Positions 1-8,509 of a stretch of 64,000 nt of DNA are shown one piece after another; positions within the stretch are counted from its first letter, which is position 1; the number at the start of each line of letters is the position of its first letter. The stretch is taken from NCBI GenBank assembly GCA_024636675.1, contig JAGXGM010000028.1:33671-97670 (forward strand), written 5' to 3'. Under the pieces are notes generated by a model that was not told the DNA's origin, ran no database searches, and saw only the letters and a program-made list of their open reading frames with translations. Position numbers and translations under genes: made by a program. The DNA is from Hydrogenophilales bacterium (lineage in GTDB: Bacteria; Pseudomonadota; Gammaproteobacteria; Burkholderiales; Thiobacillaceae).

Positions 1-1117
1 TGTTGGTCTGGAAGGCAATGCCGTCGATCACGCCGATGATGTCGGCAATCTTGCGCGAGCTTTCCTTGATCGAGCCCATGGTGACGATCACTTTTCCCAC
101 TACCTCGCCGCCCTGACCTGCAATATCGGCGGTCGAGGAAACCAGTTTGCTGGCGTGGTGCGTGCTTTCGGCGGTCTGCTTGACCGTGCTGGTGAACTCT
201 TCCATGGTGCTGGCGGTCTCTTCCAGACTCGATGCCTGCGATTCGGTGCGGGCGGACAGATCGCTATTGCCGGCGGCGATTTCACCGGCGCTCACCTTCA
301 CCAGCGAGGTGGCTTCACTGATCTGGCCAATCACCCTCACCAGGCTGTCGTTCATGTCCTTCAGCGCTCGCATCAACTGACCAATCTCATTTGTCGAGTT
401 GACCTCAAAACGTTGGGTCAGGTCGCCTCCGGCCACCCCGCGTGCCAGCTTCACCGCCTCGTTCAGCGGGCCGATGATGGCGCGAATCAGCACGAAGCCA
501 AGCCATGCCGACAGGACAAGACCCAGAACGATTGCGATGATGGTCAAGCTCAGGATGCTTGTGCTGCGGCTTTGCGCCAGCTCGTACTCGTACTTGGCCG
601 TATCCAGTTGCAGATTAATCAACGCCTCAATCCCTTCCTTGACGGGCAGGTAGAGCGGGCGAATCTTGCTCTCGAGGACTTGTTTGACCGTATCAAAATC
701 GTTGGCGCGCATCGCATCGACCGCCGGTTTCAGGCCCTCGACGACAAATGCCGTGCGGTCCACTGCGAATTTGTCTGCAAGGATTTTCTCTTCAGGCGTG
801 AGAGCGGTCGCCATGTAGGCCTTCCAGAGCGTGCCGATTTCGGCGATGTTCTTGTCGACTTCCGCAGCCTTTTCGGCGACGAATGCCGGTGACGGATCGG
901 CCAGGGCAGCCGTAATGGCAATACGGTTCAACAGAATCAGGGAGCGGATACTGGCCACCTGCCCCAGTGGAACCGTGCGGTCCTCGTAAACGGTTCTCAG
1001 CCCGGCCTCGGTTTGCTTGATGCCGTATACGCCGATGCCCCCGATCCCCAGCAAAAGAACAGACATGAAGGCCAGGATGAAGATCAGGCGCGCTTTGATG
1101 CTCAGGTTCTTAAACAT
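1..1117 (-). CDS. Methyl-accepting chemotaxis protein, 3' part outside window
   Basis: Inner-membrane chemoreceptor that passes ligand information to CheA through CheW. The 372 visible residues start MFKNLSIKARL at 1117 and run off the left edge. They show an N-terminal membrane helix (about residues 10-30), a mostly helical periplasmic domain of about 150 residues of the four-helix-bundle type, a second membrane helix near 190-215, a HAMP linker (GPLNEAVKLARGVAGGDLTQ) and the start of the signalling coiled coil, including SSLEETASTMEEFTSTVKQ and ending near DIIGVIDGIAFQT just before the hairpin tip. It lies 45 bases after cheW in the same direction, so it is probably the last or a late gene of the flg-che operon. 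The ligand cannot be read from the sequence. Confidence 0.93.
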   Translation of the reverse strand, partial: MFKNLSIKARLIFILAFMSVLLLGIGGIGVYGIKQTEAGLRTVYEDRTVPLGQVASIRSLILLNRIAITAALADPSPAFVAEKAAEVDKNIAEIGTLWKAYMATALTPEEKILADKFAVDRTAFVVEGLKPAVDAMRANDFDTVKQVLESKIRPLYLPVKEGIEALINLQLDTAKYEYELAQSRSTSILSLTIIAIVLGLVLSAWLGFVLIRAIIGPLNEAVKLARGVAGGDLTQRFEVNSTNEIGQLMRALKDMNDSLVRVIGQISEATSLVKVSAGEIAAGNSDLSARTESQASSLEETASTMEEFTSTVKQTAESTHHASKLVSSTADIAGQGGEVVGKVIVTMGSIKESSRKIADIIGVIDGIAFQTN

Positions 1118-1162
1118 GTCTCGTCACCGATATTTTGTATTTATTGGGTTTGACAGCAAGGA

Positions 1163-1663
1163 TCAGGCCGCAATTTTTTCGATCAATCCCATTTCAGGGC
1201 TGGACATCAGCTTGTCGATATCCACCAGGATCAGCATGCGCTCGTTGAGCGTGCCAAGGCCGATCAGGTAATCGCTGTCGATGGTAGTCCCCATTTCCGG
1301 TGCAGGTTTCACTTGATCAGGAGACAGTGTGGTGACGTCGGAGACGCTGTCCACCACCATGCCCACGACCCGCCCGGCAATGCTCAGGATGATGACCACG
1401 GTAAACTGGTCATAGGTGGGCGAGCCCAGATTGAGCTTGATCCGCATGTCGACGACCGGCACGATGATGCCGCGCAGATTGACCACGCCCTTGATGAAAT
1501 CGGGCGCATTGGCAATCCGGGTGACCGGCTCATAGCCGCGAATCTCCTGCACCCGCAGGATGTCGATGCCATACTCTTCCCTGCCCAGGGTAAAGGCCAG
1601 AAACTCTTTCCCGGCATCCTCTCCGGCTTCGGTTTGTGCTTGCGTTTGCGTGCTGTACGACAT
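1163..1663 (-). CDS. cheW: Chemotaxis coupling protein CheW
   Basis: Adaptor of 166 residues that links chemoreceptors to the kinase CheA at the cell pole. After a Gln/Glu-rich N-terminus it has one CheW/SH3-like domain: [40 protein letters not shown], the hydrophobic [12 protein letters not shown] strand and a final IDKLMSS segment. The NLRG motif used in receptor contact is present. The ATG is preceded by AAGGATC. It lies 21 bases downstream of cheA, so the two are almost certainly co-transcribed and possibly translationally coupled. Confidence 0.96.
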   Translation of the reverse strand: MSYSTQTQAQTEAGEDAGKEFLAFTLGREEYGIDILRVQEIRGYEPVTRIANAPDFIKGVVNLRGIIVPVVDMRIKLNLGSPTYDQFTVVIILSIAGRVVGMVVDSVSDVTTLSPDQVKPAPEMGTTIDSDYLIGLGTLNERMLILVDIDKLMSSPEMGLIEKIAA

Positions 1664-1684
1664 AGCGGTGATCCTTATCTGGCC

Positions 1685-3784
1685 TTAAAAGAAGACGGGG
1701 TCGGCGTTGAGTTGACGGCTGGAGCGCAACAGTGCGGAAACATCGAGAATCAGCGACACGCCGCCGTCTCCCAGAATGGTGGCACCGGAAATGCCGGCCA
1801 CCTTGCGGAAATTCGACTCGAGGTTTTTGACGACGACCTGCTGTTGCCCGACCAGGGCGTCGACCAGCAGGGCGGCCTTTTTGCCGTCGGCTTCGAGAAT
1901 GACGACGATCCCCTGAGCCGGGTCGGTGAAGTTGGGTTCGATGGCAAAAATCTGATACAGCGGGATCAGCGGCAAATACTCTTCGCGAATTTTCACGACC
2001 TGGCCCTGACCTGCGATGTCCTTGACGTCTGCGGCCACCGGCTGCAGCGATTCGATGACGTAGCCCAGCGGCAGGATGTAGACCTCCTCCCCCACCCTGA
2101 CCGACATGCCGTCGAGGATCGCCAGCGTCAGCGGCAGTGAGATGGCGATGGTGGTGCCGGCGCCCGGAACCGAACGGATGTCGACAGTGCCACCCATCGC
2201 CGTGATGTTGCGCTTGACCACATCCATGCCGACGCCGCGGCCGGACACGTCGGTGACGACTTCTGCGGTGGAAAATCCGGGGGCAAAAATGAGTTGCCAG
2301 ACATCGGCATCGGGCATCGTGTCCGATACAGGCAGGCCTTGCTGTTTCGCCTTGTCGAGAATCCTGTCGCGACTGAGGCCGCCGCCATCGTCGCTCACCT
2401 CGATCACGATGTTGCCGCCCTGGTGTGCGGCCGACAGGGTCAGCTTGCCGGCTTCGTTCTTGCCGGCGGCACGACGCTTCTCGGGCATTTCGATGCCATG
2501 GTCGACGCTGTTGCGCACCAGGTGCGTCAGCGGATCGACAATGCGTTCGATCAGGCCCTTGTCGAGTTCTGTTGCCGCGCCGCGCGTGACGAAATCGACC
2601 TTCTTGCCCAGCTTGCCGGCCAGGTCGCGCACCATGCGCGGGAAGCGCGAGAACACGTAGTCCATTGGCATCATGCGGATCGACATGACGGCTTCCTGCA
2701 AGTCGCGCGTATTGCGGGTCAGCTGGCCAACGCTGTTGAGCAGGCGCTCATACTGGATCGGGTCGAGCACGCCGATACGCTGCTCGATCATGGCCTGGGT
2801 GATGACCAGTTCGCCGACCAGGTTGATCAGCTGGTCGACCTTTTCAATGCCGACCCGGATCGACGAGGATTCCTGGCCTGCCCCTTCCTTGTCGGTGGCA
2901 CGGCGACCAGGATTCCTGGCTTCGGCAGCGGGTGCGGCAGCGGCCGGCGGGCTGACGGCGTCCGTTTTCTCCGGCTCGAAAATTCCGTAGCCGGGCTCTT
3001 CGACGGCAGGCTTCGCCTCAGCGGCGCCGGCTTGCGCCGCCAGGGGCAGGTCTGCGTTGGTTACGCCGCTCTGCAGCGCCCCTTCCGCACCACCATGGGT
3101 AATCTTGAGGTCGTCCGGGTCGAGCACGAACGAACAGATCGCAACGATGCTGTCCTGGCTCTCGGGAGTGGTCAGGGTGAACACCACGCGCTTGTCGGCC
3201 AGCGTCTCCTGGCTAATCGTTCCCAGCAGGCCCAGTTCTGCGGCCAGCGCATCCACGTCGCGTTGCGGCACCTCGGGCAGTTCGATGCGGAAGCTGCAAT
3301 TGCCATCCGCATCCGCCACGGGTGCAGCATCGGCACTGGCCGGCTCGGGCGCAACGGCGGGCGCCGGGCTCGCCACAGCAGCCGGTACTTCCGCAATGCC
3401 CTGCGACAGCGCCTTCAGCCGCAGGCACACGCTGGCAACCGCATCCTGGTCGACGCTGGAGCCATGATGATGGCCGTCCATTTGCATGGTCAGGACATCC
3501 TTGGATACCAGGAAAGCCTCCACATGCTCGGGGGTCAGCGCCATTTCGCCCTTGCGGATGCGGTCGAGCAGCGACTCCAGCATGTGGGTGACTTCGGTGA
3601 TGTCGTTGAAAGCGAAGGTGGCGGCACCCCCCTTGATGGAATGCGCCGCGCGAAAGATCGCATTGAGATCCTCGCTATCCGGTGCGGACACGTCGAGCGC
3701 CAGCAGCAGCTTCTCCATTTCGGCGAGCAGTTCATCCGCTTCGTCGAAAAACACCTGGTAGAACTGGCTCATATCGATGGTCAT
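1685..3784 (-). CDS. cheA: Chemotaxis histidine kinase CheA
   Basis: Cytoplasmic kinase of 699 residues that autophosphorylates on the HPt domain and passes phosphate to CheY-type receivers. The phosphoacceptor is His48 in FRAAHSIKGGAATF. An Ala/Pro-rich linker and a P2-like region follow (about 130-300), then the dimerisation helices (IEKVDQLINLVGELVITQ), the HATPase domain with N box LVRNSVDHGIEMP, G1 box DDGGGL and G2 box GRGVGMDVVK, and a C-terminal CheW-like regulatory domain ending LLRSSRQLNADPVFF. All kinase motifs look intact. The ATG has GGAGCC just upstream. It sits between a CheY-like receiver (52-base gap) and cheW. Confidence 0.97.
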   Translation of the reverse strand: MTIDMSQFYQVFFDEADELLAEMEKLLLALDVSAPDSEDLNAIFRAAHSIKGGAATFAFNDITEVTHMLESLLDRIRKGEMALTPEHVEAFLVSKDVLTMQMDGHHHGSSVDQDAVASVCLRLKALSQGIAEVPAAVASPAPAVAPEPASADAAPVADADGNCSFRIELPEVPQRDVDALAAELGLLGTISQETLADKRVVFTLTTPESQDSIVAICSFVLDPDDLKITHGGAEGALQSGVTNADLPLAAQAGAAEAKPAVEEPGYGIFEPEKTDAVSPPAAAAPAAEARNPGRRATDKEGAGQESSSIRVGIEKVDQLINLVGELVITQAMIEQRIGVLDPIQYERLLNSVGQLTRNTRDLQEAVMSIRMMPMDYVFSRFPRMVRDLAGKLGKKVDFVTRGAATELDKGLIERIVDPLTHLVRNSVDHGIEMPEKRRAAGKNEAGKLTLSAAHQGGNIVIEVSDDGGGLSRDRILDKAKQQGLPVSDTMPDADVWQLIFAPGFSTAEVVTDVSGRGVGMDVVKRNITAMGGTVDIRSVPGAGTTIAISLPLTLAILDGMSVRVGEEVYILPLGYVIESLQPVAADVKDIAGQGQVVKIREEYLPLIPLYQIFAIEPNFTDPAQGIVVILEADGKKAALLVDALVGQQQVVVKNLESNFRKVAGISGATILGDGGVSLILDVSALLRSSRQLNADPVFF

Positions 3785-3836
3785 GCTGGGGCTCCGTATT
3801 TATTGTGCAGCTTCTGGCCTGTTGCCTCGTGGCAAC

Positions 3837-4199
3837 TCAACCAATCAGTTTCTTCACCACTTCTGTCAGTCGTGCTGGATCGAAGGGCTTCACCAGCCAG
3901 CCATTGGCGCCGGCAGCACGGCCCAGGGCCTTGATGTCATCGCCAGACTCAGTGGTCAGCATCAATATCGGCACATTCTTGTAATTCTTCAGTCCGCGTA
4001 GTGCCTTGATCAGCGTCAGGCCATCCATGCCCGGCATGTTCTGGTCGGTCAGCACCAGATCGACGGTCTGCAGCTTTGCCTTGTCCAGGCCATCCTGACC
4101 GTCCACCGCCTCAATCACGCCATAGCCTGCGGCCTTCAGGCTGAAGGACAGCATCTGACGCAGCGAGCCCGAGTCGTCCACTGCAAGTATTGTTTTCAT
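3837..4199 (-). CDS. CheY-like single-domain response regulator
   Basis: Single receiver domain of 120 residues with no output domain. It shows the acidic pocket D8-D9 (AVDDSG), the phosphoacceptor Asp52 in LTDQNMPGMDG, the switch Thr in LMLTTES and the conserved Lys in LVKPFDPA. The start at MKTILAVDD (4199) is chosen over an in-frame ATG eight codons upstream because AGGAGC lies just before it and CheY proteins begin this way. Lying directly between a CheZ-like phosphatase and cheA, it is most likely the CheY that binds the flagellar switch, or a phosphate sink. The sequence alone cannot separate these roles. Confidence 0.9.
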   Translation of the reverse strand: MKTILAVDDSGSLRQMLSFSLKAAGYGVIEAVDGQDGLDKAKLQTVDLVLTDQNMPGMDGLTLIKALRGLKNYKNVPILMLTTESGDDIKALGRAAGANGWLVKPFDPARLTEVVKKLIG

Positions 4200-4253
4200 C
4201 ACTGTTGCTCCTGCTCTTTCCATGTTTGGACTGGTGTCCGCGCTTTCTGAATC

Positions 4254-4826
4254 TCAAAACAGCTCGATATCGCCGCTGTCCATATGACGCTGGTTCACTG
4301 TGCTGCGCACGCCGCCTGCCCGTTCGGTACGGCATGCTCCCACCCGGTCACTGATTTGACCTAGTGCCTCCAGCAAGACTTCATTGTTACTTTCCGGCAG
4401 AACCGATCCATTGGTATCGAGTGCGCTAAACACGTCGCGCAGCCCGGCCAGGTGCTGCGCCATGCGACTGATCAGCTGGCTGGTCATGTCCTGGAATTGC
4501 AAGCCGGTCACCGCGGCGGCGACATGCTGCTTGATCTCGTCACGCAGCGCTTCGAAGCGCGCGGTGGACGCGGCCGACGGCATGCCGTCCGCCAGCAATC
4601 CGTCCAACGCCTCCTGCTGCTGGTCGACGGCATGATGGATCGCCATGAAGCTCGCACACAGTTTTTTGATGGCCTCGTCCAGCAATACGTCCATCTGCAC
4701 CAGATCGCGCTCCACTTCGGCCAGATGCTGGTCGCCGTGCGCCGAGACCCCGGACAGCAGTTGTAGCACCTGCAGGTTGAGACGTTCGCTGGCCGGGGTC
4801 TCGTTGGTTGCCATGGGGGCATTCAC
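4254..4826 (-). CDS. CheZ-like CheY-P phosphatase
   Basis: Helical protein of 190 residues. The segment around residues 110-122 (FQDMTSQLISRM) closely matches the CheZ active-site helix of enteric bacteria (FQDLTGQVIKRM), including the D-x-x-x-Q pair at D113 and Q117, which in CheZ contact and hydrolyse CheY phosphate. The protein ends in DIELF, an acidic-hydrophobic tail resembling the CheY-binding C-terminal peptide of CheZ. Upstream is a long, mostly amphipathic helical region. It starts with GTG overlapping the flgL stop by four bases, so translation is probably coupled; an internal ATG at 4814 is an alternative start. The CheZ assignment rests on motif and position next to a CheY-like gene, because the rest of the protein is divergent. 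Confidence 0.75.
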   Translation of the reverse strand: MNAPMATNETPASERLNLQVLQLLSGVSAHGDQHLAEVERDLVQMDVLLDEAIKKLCASFMAIHHAVDQQQEALDGLLADGMPSAASTARFEALRDEIKQHVAAAVTGLQFQDMTSQLISRMAQHLAGLRDVFSALDTNGSVLPESNNEVLLEALGQISDRVGACRTERAGGVRSTVNQRHMDSGDIELF

Positions 4827-5725
4827 AGGAATTTGAATAGCGACAGGCCCGAGACTGTCACGAAGGAGCGCTGGGCGGCTTCGAGCGTGAACTGCTGCTG
4901 CGAGAGCCGCGTCAGCGCCTCGTTGTAGTCGAGGTCCTGCAGATCGGACAGGACCTGGCTGTATTGGATATGGCGATCCTCGCCCGCATAGTCGAGGGCA
5001 TCGAGTTCCTGCAAGCGCGAGCCGGCCGATACGCGGACCGTGAGCACGTTATCCAGCGCCTGGTCCATACTGGCATTGGCGGTTGCCAGCCCGGCGGTCA
5101 ATCCTGCGGTTCCGGGTGTCTGCAGCAGCGTGATGAGATTACTCAGGGTGACGAACACGTCCTCCCCTCCGCCCTGGAACACGGTCGAACCGGGGGCAGT
5201 GGCCGCCATCCGGCGTGTGGCATCGACCTGCATCAGGCGTTGTCCCGCGTCGCCGTCATAGGTCACCGCGCCGGATGCGTCTTTGGAAAATGCGGGCGTT
5301 GCGGTCTGGAATCCGGAGAACATGTAATTGCCCATTCCATCGCGGCTGTTAGCCAGCCCCAGCAACGCATCCCGGCGCGCGCTCAATTCAGTCGCCAGGT
5401 AGCTGCGTTGCGTATCGCTCAATGTGTCATTGCCGGCAGTGGCGATGGTGGTTTTCACGTTCTGCATCAGCTCGGTCACGCTCGACAGCGTGCCTTCCAT
5501 TTCGCTTAACGCGCTTTTGGCATACTGACGGTTGACACCGTGCTGGGCGTTGAGCGACTGCGACTGGCTCACTTCAAGTGCACGCGCGGCAGCGACCGGA
5601 TCGTCCGACGGGGTGAGGATGCGGCGGCCGGAGGCGATCTGCTGCTGCGTCCTGGCAAGGCCGGACTGCAGTTCGCCAAGTTGGGCCGCGCCGGATTCGA
5701 ACAGGGTTTGGGTGCTGATGCGCAT
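4823..5725 (-). CDS. flgL: Flagellar hook-associated protein 3 (FlgL)
   Basis: Secreted hook-filament junction protein of 300 residues, related to flagellin. It has the N-terminal coiled-coil signature MRISTQTLFESGAAQLGELQ with IASGRRILTPSDDPVAAARAL, a variable central domain, and the C-terminal helix DYNEALTRLSQQQFTLEAAQ ending SLFKFL. The start at 5725 gives the normal FlgL N-terminus and has AAGGGAAA upstream; the frame is open further upstream, but that part is the flgK region read in the wrong frame. It lies 22 bases after flgK and overlaps the CheZ-like gene by four bases. FlgN from this same locus is its expected export chaperone. Confidence 0.95.
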   Translation of the reverse strand: MRISTQTLFESGAAQLGELQSGLARTQQQIASGRRILTPSDDPVAAARALEVSQSQSLNAQHGVNRQYAKSALSEMEGTLSSVTELMQNVKTTIATAGNDTLSDTQRSYLATELSARRDALLGLANSRDGMGNYMFSGFQTATPAFSKDASGAVTYDGDAGQRLMQVDATRRMAATAPGSTVFQGGGEDVFVTLSNLITLLQTPGTAGLTAGLATANASMDQALDNVLTVRVSAGSRLQELDALDYAGEDRHIQYSQVLSDLQDLDYNEALTRLSQQQFTLEAAQRSFVTVSGLSLFKFL

Positions 5726-5747
5726 GATGTTCGTTTCCCTTCTTGTC

Positions 5748-7391
5748 TTATCGGCCGAGCGAAAGCAGCACGTCGAACATCTCGCTGGCAATCTGCATGA
5801 CCTTGCCCGCTGCCTGATAGGCCTGCTGGTAACGCAGCAGGTTGGTCGCCTCTTCGTCGAGGTTGACGCCTGATTCGGACTGCAGCGAAAGGTTCGCCTC
5901 GGACAGGAGATTGCCCGCAGCGCTGCTGGTGACTTCAAGCTCGCGGGTTTTGTTGCCGATCTCGCTGACGATCTGCGAATAGGCGCCCTGGTAGGTGGTG
6001 GTGCCCCCATTCATGGTGTTGGCGGTTTGCAGCGCCCCCAGCAGCAGGGCGTTGCGGTTGTCGCCGACGGCCCCAGTGGTAGCGGCGGCGGCGATCAGCT
6101 TGGGATCGGTGATTGCTACGCTGAAGCCGGATGCACCGTTGACAGTGGGACGGATGAGAAAACTGTCGCCCGCTGCGGGTGTACCAGACAAGGTTATAGT
6201 CAGCCCATCCACGACTTGCCCTGACGAAATGGGATTAAATGTCGTGTTGTCCGACAGCCGGGTAAGCGTGTAGCTGCTGGTGCTGCCGTCGTAGGCAAGG
6301 CGATAGTCACTGGTAGTCAGCGCATTGACATCGCTGATGGTGGCGCCAATCGCAGCGGTGCTGGTGATGTCATTGCCAGAACTTGCTGCCACCACCGGAG
6401 TCGCGACGGTGAAGAAAGCCGTTCCGGGATTGCCATTGAGATCGAATCCGGCCTGGTGCTGTGCATTGAAGGTGCTGGCCAGCCCGATGGCAACCCGCCC
6501 CAAGGCATTCTGCGCGGGTTCCAGTGTCTGGCTACGGAACTCGAGCACGCCCCCCAACTTGCCGCCGCCAAGGCTTGCATTGCCCACCACGACGGGGCCA
6601 TTGGCGGTCTGGTAGGCCACCTCGATTTTTTCGGGGTCGGTGGGCGAGGCGACGGTGGTGAGCGAGAAGGCGCTCACCCCGACCACCAGCGGCTGACCAT
6701 TGCCGATGAAAACGTTGTAGCCGCCGTCGCCCTGCTTGACGACCGTTGTCTTGATTTCCTTGTTGAGGTCGAGAATCAGCTGGTCGCGCTGGTCGAGCAG
6801 GTCGTTAGGCGGCTGGCCGGTCGCACCCTGGGCACGGCCAATGGCATCGTTCAGTTGTGCAATCTGCTTCGCATAGCTGTTGATGGCGCTGACGCTCGAC
6901 GTGATCTGGCTGTTGACGCCCTGCTCGATCTCATCGAGCCGCCCGGCCAGGCTCTGGAATCGCGCCGCCAGAGTCTCAGCCGACGATAGCGCCGCCTGGC
7001 GCGCTGGAATCATCGAGGGATTGGAAGCCATCTCCTGCACGCCGCTGAAGAAGCCTTGCAAGGCAGGTGACAGGCCGGACGCGGGGTCGGCCAGCATGTT
7101 GTCGATCTGCTTGATCTGGGCGTAATAGCTGTCGAGTCCGCTTTTCGAGGTCTGCGCAGTGCGCACCTGGCTGCCGAGGAATTCGCTGTAAATCCGCTTG
7201 ACCGTGGAAATCTCCGTGCCCTGCCCCATGAAGCCGAAGCCGTAACTCTGTGCCTGGGCCGCATTCTGCACCACGACCTGGCGGTTGTACCCCGGGGTCG
7301 CAGCGTTGGCGATGTTGTGGCCAGTCGTGCTGAGCCCTACCTGCGCGGCTGCAAGTGCACTCTGGCCGATGCTGAGGATGCTGGATGCCAT
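5748..7391 (-). CDS. flgK: Flagellar hook-associated protein 1 (FlgK)
   Basis: Junction protein of 547 residues between hook and filament, exported by the flagellar type III apparatus. The N-terminus (SILSIGQSALAAAQVGLSTT, GHNIANAATPGYNRQ) is the rod/hook-family signature and the C-terminus (NLDEEATNLLRYQQAYQAAG) is the typical FlgK terminal helix. The centre, about residues 230-450, is a variable domain rich in Thr, Ser and Gly. The stop codon lies in GGCCGATAA, which by chance contains a sigma-28 -10 string. The ribosome site is weak. It follows flgJ after an 80-base gap, the longest spacing in this run. Confidence 0.96.
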   Translation of the reverse strand: MASSILSIGQSALAAAQVGLSTTGHNIANAATPGYNRQVVVQNAAQAQSYGFGFMGQGTEISTVKRIYSEFLGSQVRTAQTSKSGLDSYYAQIKQIDNMLADPASGLSPALQGFFSGVQEMASNPSMIPARQAALSSAETLAARFQSLAGRLDEIEQGVNSQITSSVSAINSYAKQIAQLNDAIGRAQGATGQPPNDLLDQRDQLILDLNKEIKTTVVKQGDGGYNVFIGNGQPLVVGVSAFSLTTVASPTDPEKIEVAYQTANGPVVVGNASLGGGKLGGVLEFRSQTLEPAQNALGRVAIGLASTFNAQHQAGFDLNGNPGTAFFTVATPVVAASSGNDITSTAAIGATISDVNALTTSDYRLAYDGSTSSYTLTRLSDNTTFNPISSGQVVDGLTITLSGTPAAGDSFLIRPTVNGASGFSVAITDPKLIAAAATTGAVGDNRNALLLGALQTANTMNGGTTTYQGAYSQIVSEIGNKTRELEVTSSAAGNLLSEANLSLQSESGVNLDEEATNLLRYQQAYQAAGKVMQIASEMFDVLLSLGR

Positions 7392-7471
7392 ATTGTCGAT
7401 GCGCGCAGGTCAGGATTGGAGAGAATGATTGCTATTGGTGGAGGAATCGGCAGATTCCCCGGTTTCTTGAG

Positions 7472-8509
7472 TCAGGCGGTTCCGACCTGGCGAATCACGC
7501 TCATCAGTTTCTGCGCGTATTGCGGGTCGGTGGCGTAACCGGCCTGCTGCAGCCCCTGGGCAAAACCGGCCGCGTCGTGCCCCTGCGCAAGCACGTTCTG
7601 GTAGCGGGCGTTGCCACGCAGCAGGCTGGCGTAGTCGCGGAAGGAATCGGCGTAGGAGTCGTAGGCGCGGAAAGTGTCGACCTGCTTCTGCGGCTTGCCG
7701 TTGACGTATTCGGTGGTAACGATGTCGACCGTCTGGCCTTTCCATCTGGCGCCGGCCTTGATGCCGAACAGGTTGTGGCTGTTCTGGCCATTGGCGCCGC
7801 GGATTTCAGCCTTGCCCCAGCCGGTTTCGAGCGCCGCCTGGCCCAGCATGAAGCGAGCGGGAATGCCGGTGCTGGCGCTCGCCGCCTGGGCGTGCGGCAG
7901 CAGTTTCTGCACGAACGCGCCGACGTGGGCCGGAACATCCCCGGCACGCCCGGCGGCGGCCGGCAGCGCCGGTGCTGCCGGCCCTTGTGCGGCATATGGC
8001 GACACCCCGCCTTGCGGAGTTTTGGCTCGCAGTGGATCGGATATCCCACGGGCATCGATATCTCCTTGCGGGACACCGCCACTACGAACGGGCGTTGCCG
8101 GCTGCGGTGTCACCAGACCCGAGGCATACGCCGCCACCCCGCCTTGCGGAGCATTTACCGGAAAGCCCTGCGCGCTGGCTTCGCCCGGCGGCGGCACATC
8201 CAGCGCGGTGGAGAGCTGGCGCACCATCACCTCGGCGAGGCCGATGCCACGGCTGGCCATGCGCTGCGTGAGCTGCTGGTCAAGCATCGAGGTGTACATG
8301 CGGGTCTGCTCGCTGTCGAACATGCCGTCCTGCGGGGTGGCCTCACGCATGCTTTTCATCAGCATGTTCATGAATACCGCCTCGAATTGCTGCGCCGCCT
8401 GCTTCAGCGACTCGGGCGACGCGTTCTTGGCATCGAGCTTGAGCTGGTTGACGCCCTGGACGTCAAGTGCAAATTTCGATGAGAGATCAGCCCCGCCGAT
8501 GCCGTTCAT
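7472..8509 (-). CDS. flgJ: Flagellar rod assembly protein and muramidase FlgJ
   Basis: Bifunctional protein of 345 residues. The N-terminal half (about 1-110) is the rod-capping domain (ASPESLKQAAQQFEAVFMNM, MFDSEQTRMYTSMLDQQL). The C-terminal half (about 180-345) is a GH73 beta-N-acetylglucosaminidase that opens peptidoglycan for the rod, with the catalytic Glu in QAALETGWGKAE and the family stretch NSHNLFGIKAG. The two are joined by an unusually Gly/Pro/Ala-rich linker (about 115-180) containing three PQG modules: APQGGVAAYAS, VPQGDIDARG and TPQGGVSPYAA. A GGAGGT site lies inside the end of flgI, and the ATG begins one base after the flgI stop. Confidence 0.96.
   Translation of the reverse strand: MNGIGGADLSSKFALDVQGVNQLKLDAKNASPESLKQAAQQFEAVFMNMLMKSMREATPQDGMFDSEQTRMYTSMLDQQLTQRMASRGIGLAEVMVRQLSTALDVPPPGEASAQGFPVNAPQGGVAAYASGLVTPQPATPVRSGGVPQGDIDARGISDPLRAKTPQGGVSPYAAQGPAAPALPAAAGRAGDVPAHVGAFVQKLLPHAQAASASTGIPARFMLGQAALETGWGKAEIRGANGQNSHNLFGIKAGARWKGQTVDIVTTEYVNGKPQKQVDTFRAYDSYADSFRDYASLLRGNARYQNVLAQGHDAAGFAQGLQQAGYATDPQYAQKLMSVIRQVGTA

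Noticed and set aside
2294..3934. Long open frame of 546 codons on the plus strand opposite cheA
   Set aside because: It is antisense to an intact cheA, has His/Arg/Gln-rich composition typical of frame shadows in G+C-rich DNA, and shows no domain.
5748..5755. Sigma-28 -10 string GCCGATAA before flgL
   Set aside because: It is the end of flgK (Gly-Arg-stop), and no TAAA box lies 11-15 bases upstream.
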